Shown: positions 37,779 to 38,039 of the stretch, one piece after another | Position numbering within the stretch: position 1 is the first letter of the stretch | Layout: every line of letters starts with the position of its first letter | Assembly (NCBI RefSeq): GCF_026151205.1 | Contig: NW_026971820.1 | Span: forward strand, 1-38,039 | Length of the DNA stretch: 38,039 nucleotides | Direction of reading: 5' to 3' | DNA from: Bolinopsis microptera | Lineage: Eukaryota; Ctenophora; Tentaculata; Lobata; Bolinopsidae | Notes under the pieces: model-generated | What the model was told of the DNA's origin: nothing | Databases searched by the model: none | The model's input: the letters and a program-made list of their open reading frames with translations, nothing else | Position numbers and translations under genes: made by a program

Positions 37779-38030
37779 GTTTCAATATTTTTACATGAAA
37801 TTTTCAGAATCAACGTAGAATCGCATTTCGACCTTAAAATTTGGGACAGAATTTTGAGTTAGGCCTTTAAAAAAATTTGGCGGCCAAATTCTGAAATTTG
37901 CCGGGCATTTTTCAGAATTTGGCTGCCAAATTTTTTGGCAGCCAAAATTCTCAAAAATTCTGTCCCAAAACTTAAGGTCGAAATGCGATTCTACGTTGAT
38001 TCTGAAAATTTCATGTAAAAATATTGAAAC
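37779..38030. mobile_element. Foldback element with near-perfect ~80-bp arms
   Basis: The left arm from 37779 (GTTTCAATATTTTTACATGA...) is repeated inverted at the right, ending TAAAAATATTGAAAC at 38030. Shared inner blocks are TCAGAATCAACGTAGAATCG, CATTTCGACCTTAA and GGGACAGAATTTT. The loop holds smaller palindromes (TTTGGCAGCCAAA, TTTGGCGGCCAAA). There is no coding capacity. The element may extend past 38030, since the window ends 9 bases later. Confidence 0.75.
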
Positions 38031-38039
38031 CCTTTTGAG

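Overview
The window is AT-rich eukaryotic DNA. It holds intron-containing metazoan-type genes with standard GT-AG introns and the standard code, embedded in many transposable elements. Short introns, close gene spacing, CR1/L2-type and Copia retroelements, and many small inverted-repeat elements suggest an invertebrate. I cannot name the lineage from sequence alone, and an early-branching marine group is only a guess.

Layout. 1-1036 (-): the first five coding exons of an EF-hand protein, probably the N-terminus of a WD-repeat/EF-hand gene, running off the left edge. 1492-3900: non-genic DNA with a 166-bp hAT-type MITE bearing a perfect 8-bp target duplication, plus other dispersed repeats. 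3921-15040: a 52-bp satellite array split by a nested set of retrotransposons. A minus-strand, 5'-truncated non-LTR element (5336-14227) sits inside a satellite monomer. That element's reading frame is in turn split by an intact two-ORF CR1-like element (7209-11921). 15151-20185: a complete Copia element with two identical 165-bp LTRs and one open gag-pol frame. 20186-23824: gene-poor DNA with several inverted repeats. 24982-28678 (+): NUP58 (nuclear pore), eight coding exons. Its intron 6 holds a 941-bp terminal-inverted-repeat element. 29698-30895 (+): a PRELI-family mitochondrial lipid-transfer protein, four exons. 31827-35207 (+): SDHB, the iron-sulfur subunit of succinate dehydrogenase, five exons. 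Its introns hold a decayed non-LTR fragment, an inverted-repeat element and a tandem repeat. 35208-38039: non-genic, ending in a near-perfect foldback.

The three right-hand genes are co-directional and about 1 kb apart. Two act in mitochondria and one at the nuclear pore, and nothing shows that they are functionally linked. The clearest result is the insertion history of 3.9-20.2 kb. Removing the CR1 element restores the reading frame of its host element, and removing that host joins the two satellite arrays in exact monomer phase. The most unusual single element is the GGACA-repeat TIR element in the NUP58 intron.
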